Assembly (NCBI GenBank): GCA_963753545.1
Contig: CAVWCQ010000008.1
Location: 4,030,001-4,094,000 of the forward strand
DNA length: 64,000 bases
DNA from: CAVWCQ01 sp963753545
GTDB lineage: Bacteria > Chloroflexota > Anaerolineae > Aggregatilineales > Aggregatilineaceae
Direction: 5' to 3'
The notes beneath the pieces are model-generated. The model was not told where the DNA came from. It was given only the letters and a program-made list of their open reading frames with translations, and did no database searches. Position numbers and translations under genes: made by a program. This document shows positions 63,920 to 64,000 of the stretch, in pieces; position 1 is the first letter of the stretch, and every line of letters begins with the position of its first letter.

Positions 63920-64000
63920 ATGAAGACTCGATTAATGCTTACCGGAACGCTTTTAGGTGCCGGTATCGCTTATCTGCTTAATTCCAACCGGCGCGATTCC
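63920..64000 (+). CDS. small protein with N-terminal membrane segment, cut by the window edge
   Basis: Open from ATG 63920 to the end of the window (27 codons). AGGAGG lies five bases upstream, and a TATACT at 63886-63891 could be its -10. The start MKTRLMLTGTLLGAGIAYLL is a single hydrophobic helix with small residues, as in YtxH-like or glycine-zipper proteins. Too little is visible for an assignment. Confidence 0.55.
   Translation, partial: MKTRLMLTGTLLGAGIAYLLNSNRRDS

Noticed and set aside
1..64000. CRISPR arrays, insertion sequences, prophage, tRNA or rRNA genes
   Set aside because: I looked for spaced repeats, transposase motifs, integrase motifs and tRNA-like cloverleaves and saw none. 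The dispersed palindromes lack CRISPR spacing.

Overview
The window looks like a chromosomal segment of an environmental, uncultivated-type bacterium, most likely Chloroflexota (Anaerolineae-like). The reasoning is indirect: Tad-type pseudopilin operons, a TTAACC-type Pho box, a zinc-ribbon/cyclase/AAA/TPR giant, a C39-TPR protein, DUF4397-fasciclin and AOR proteins, and palindromic intergenic repeats. No rRNA, tRNA, CRISPR array or transposase was recognised. At least fourteen one-base indels break otherwise well-conserved genes between about 8.6 and 49.8 kb, while no internal nonsense substitutions were noticed. I read most of them as assembly or sequencing errors and describe those genes as single units.

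Layout. 1-6.4 kb (minus): two tandem copies of a TadE-TadE-TadG surface-appendage operon, one with an added repeat stalk. 7.0-12.1 kb (plus): a Pho regulon, with a five-half-site Pho box followed by pstS-pstC-pstA, two different pstB genes and phoU. 12.4-15.6 kb: a GH5 glycosidase, a C39-TPR protein and an SDR. 16.4-25.2 kb: a corrinoid methyltransferase cassette (activase, pterin methyltransferase, corrinoid protein, CobW GTPase, two UroD-family methyltransferases) divergent from a ROK regulator and a DUF1638 protein, with an operator in the shared promoter region. 25.3-28.5 kb: a LolD/FtsX-type ABC transporter with a 46-aa lipoprotein. 28.7-32.8 kb: a trans-sulfuration PLP enzyme, a class V aminotransferase and an MFS transporter.

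32.9-38.3 kb: a nitrogen-oxide/anaerobic respiration island. A Crp/Fnr (DNR/NNR-like) regulator lies beside two promoters carrying FNR boxes in identical class II geometry. One drives a ferredoxin-YwiC pair; the other drives a cupredoxin-cytochrome c-cytochrome d1 fusion and two small heme-copper-oxidase-like membrane proteins. 38.3-47.0 kb: a Ca2+ P-type ATPase, GH3 glucosidase, DUF4397-fasciclin protein and AOR-family tungsten enzyme. 47.2-51.6 kb: a soluble-adenylyl-cyclase-like protein of about 1,475 residues. 52.3-60.8 kb (minus): a CE7 esterase, a lipoprotein and a liv branched-chain amino-acid ABC operon with unusually large permeases. 61.3-64 kb: an SDR remnant, an MFS transporter, a VOC-DUF5680 fusion and a truncated small protein at the edge.

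The genes suggest a heterotroph that uses plant polysaccharides (GH5, GH3, CE7) and amino acids, can demethylate C1 donors through a corrinoid/tetrahydrofolate route, and can reduce nitrogen oxides when oxygen is short.
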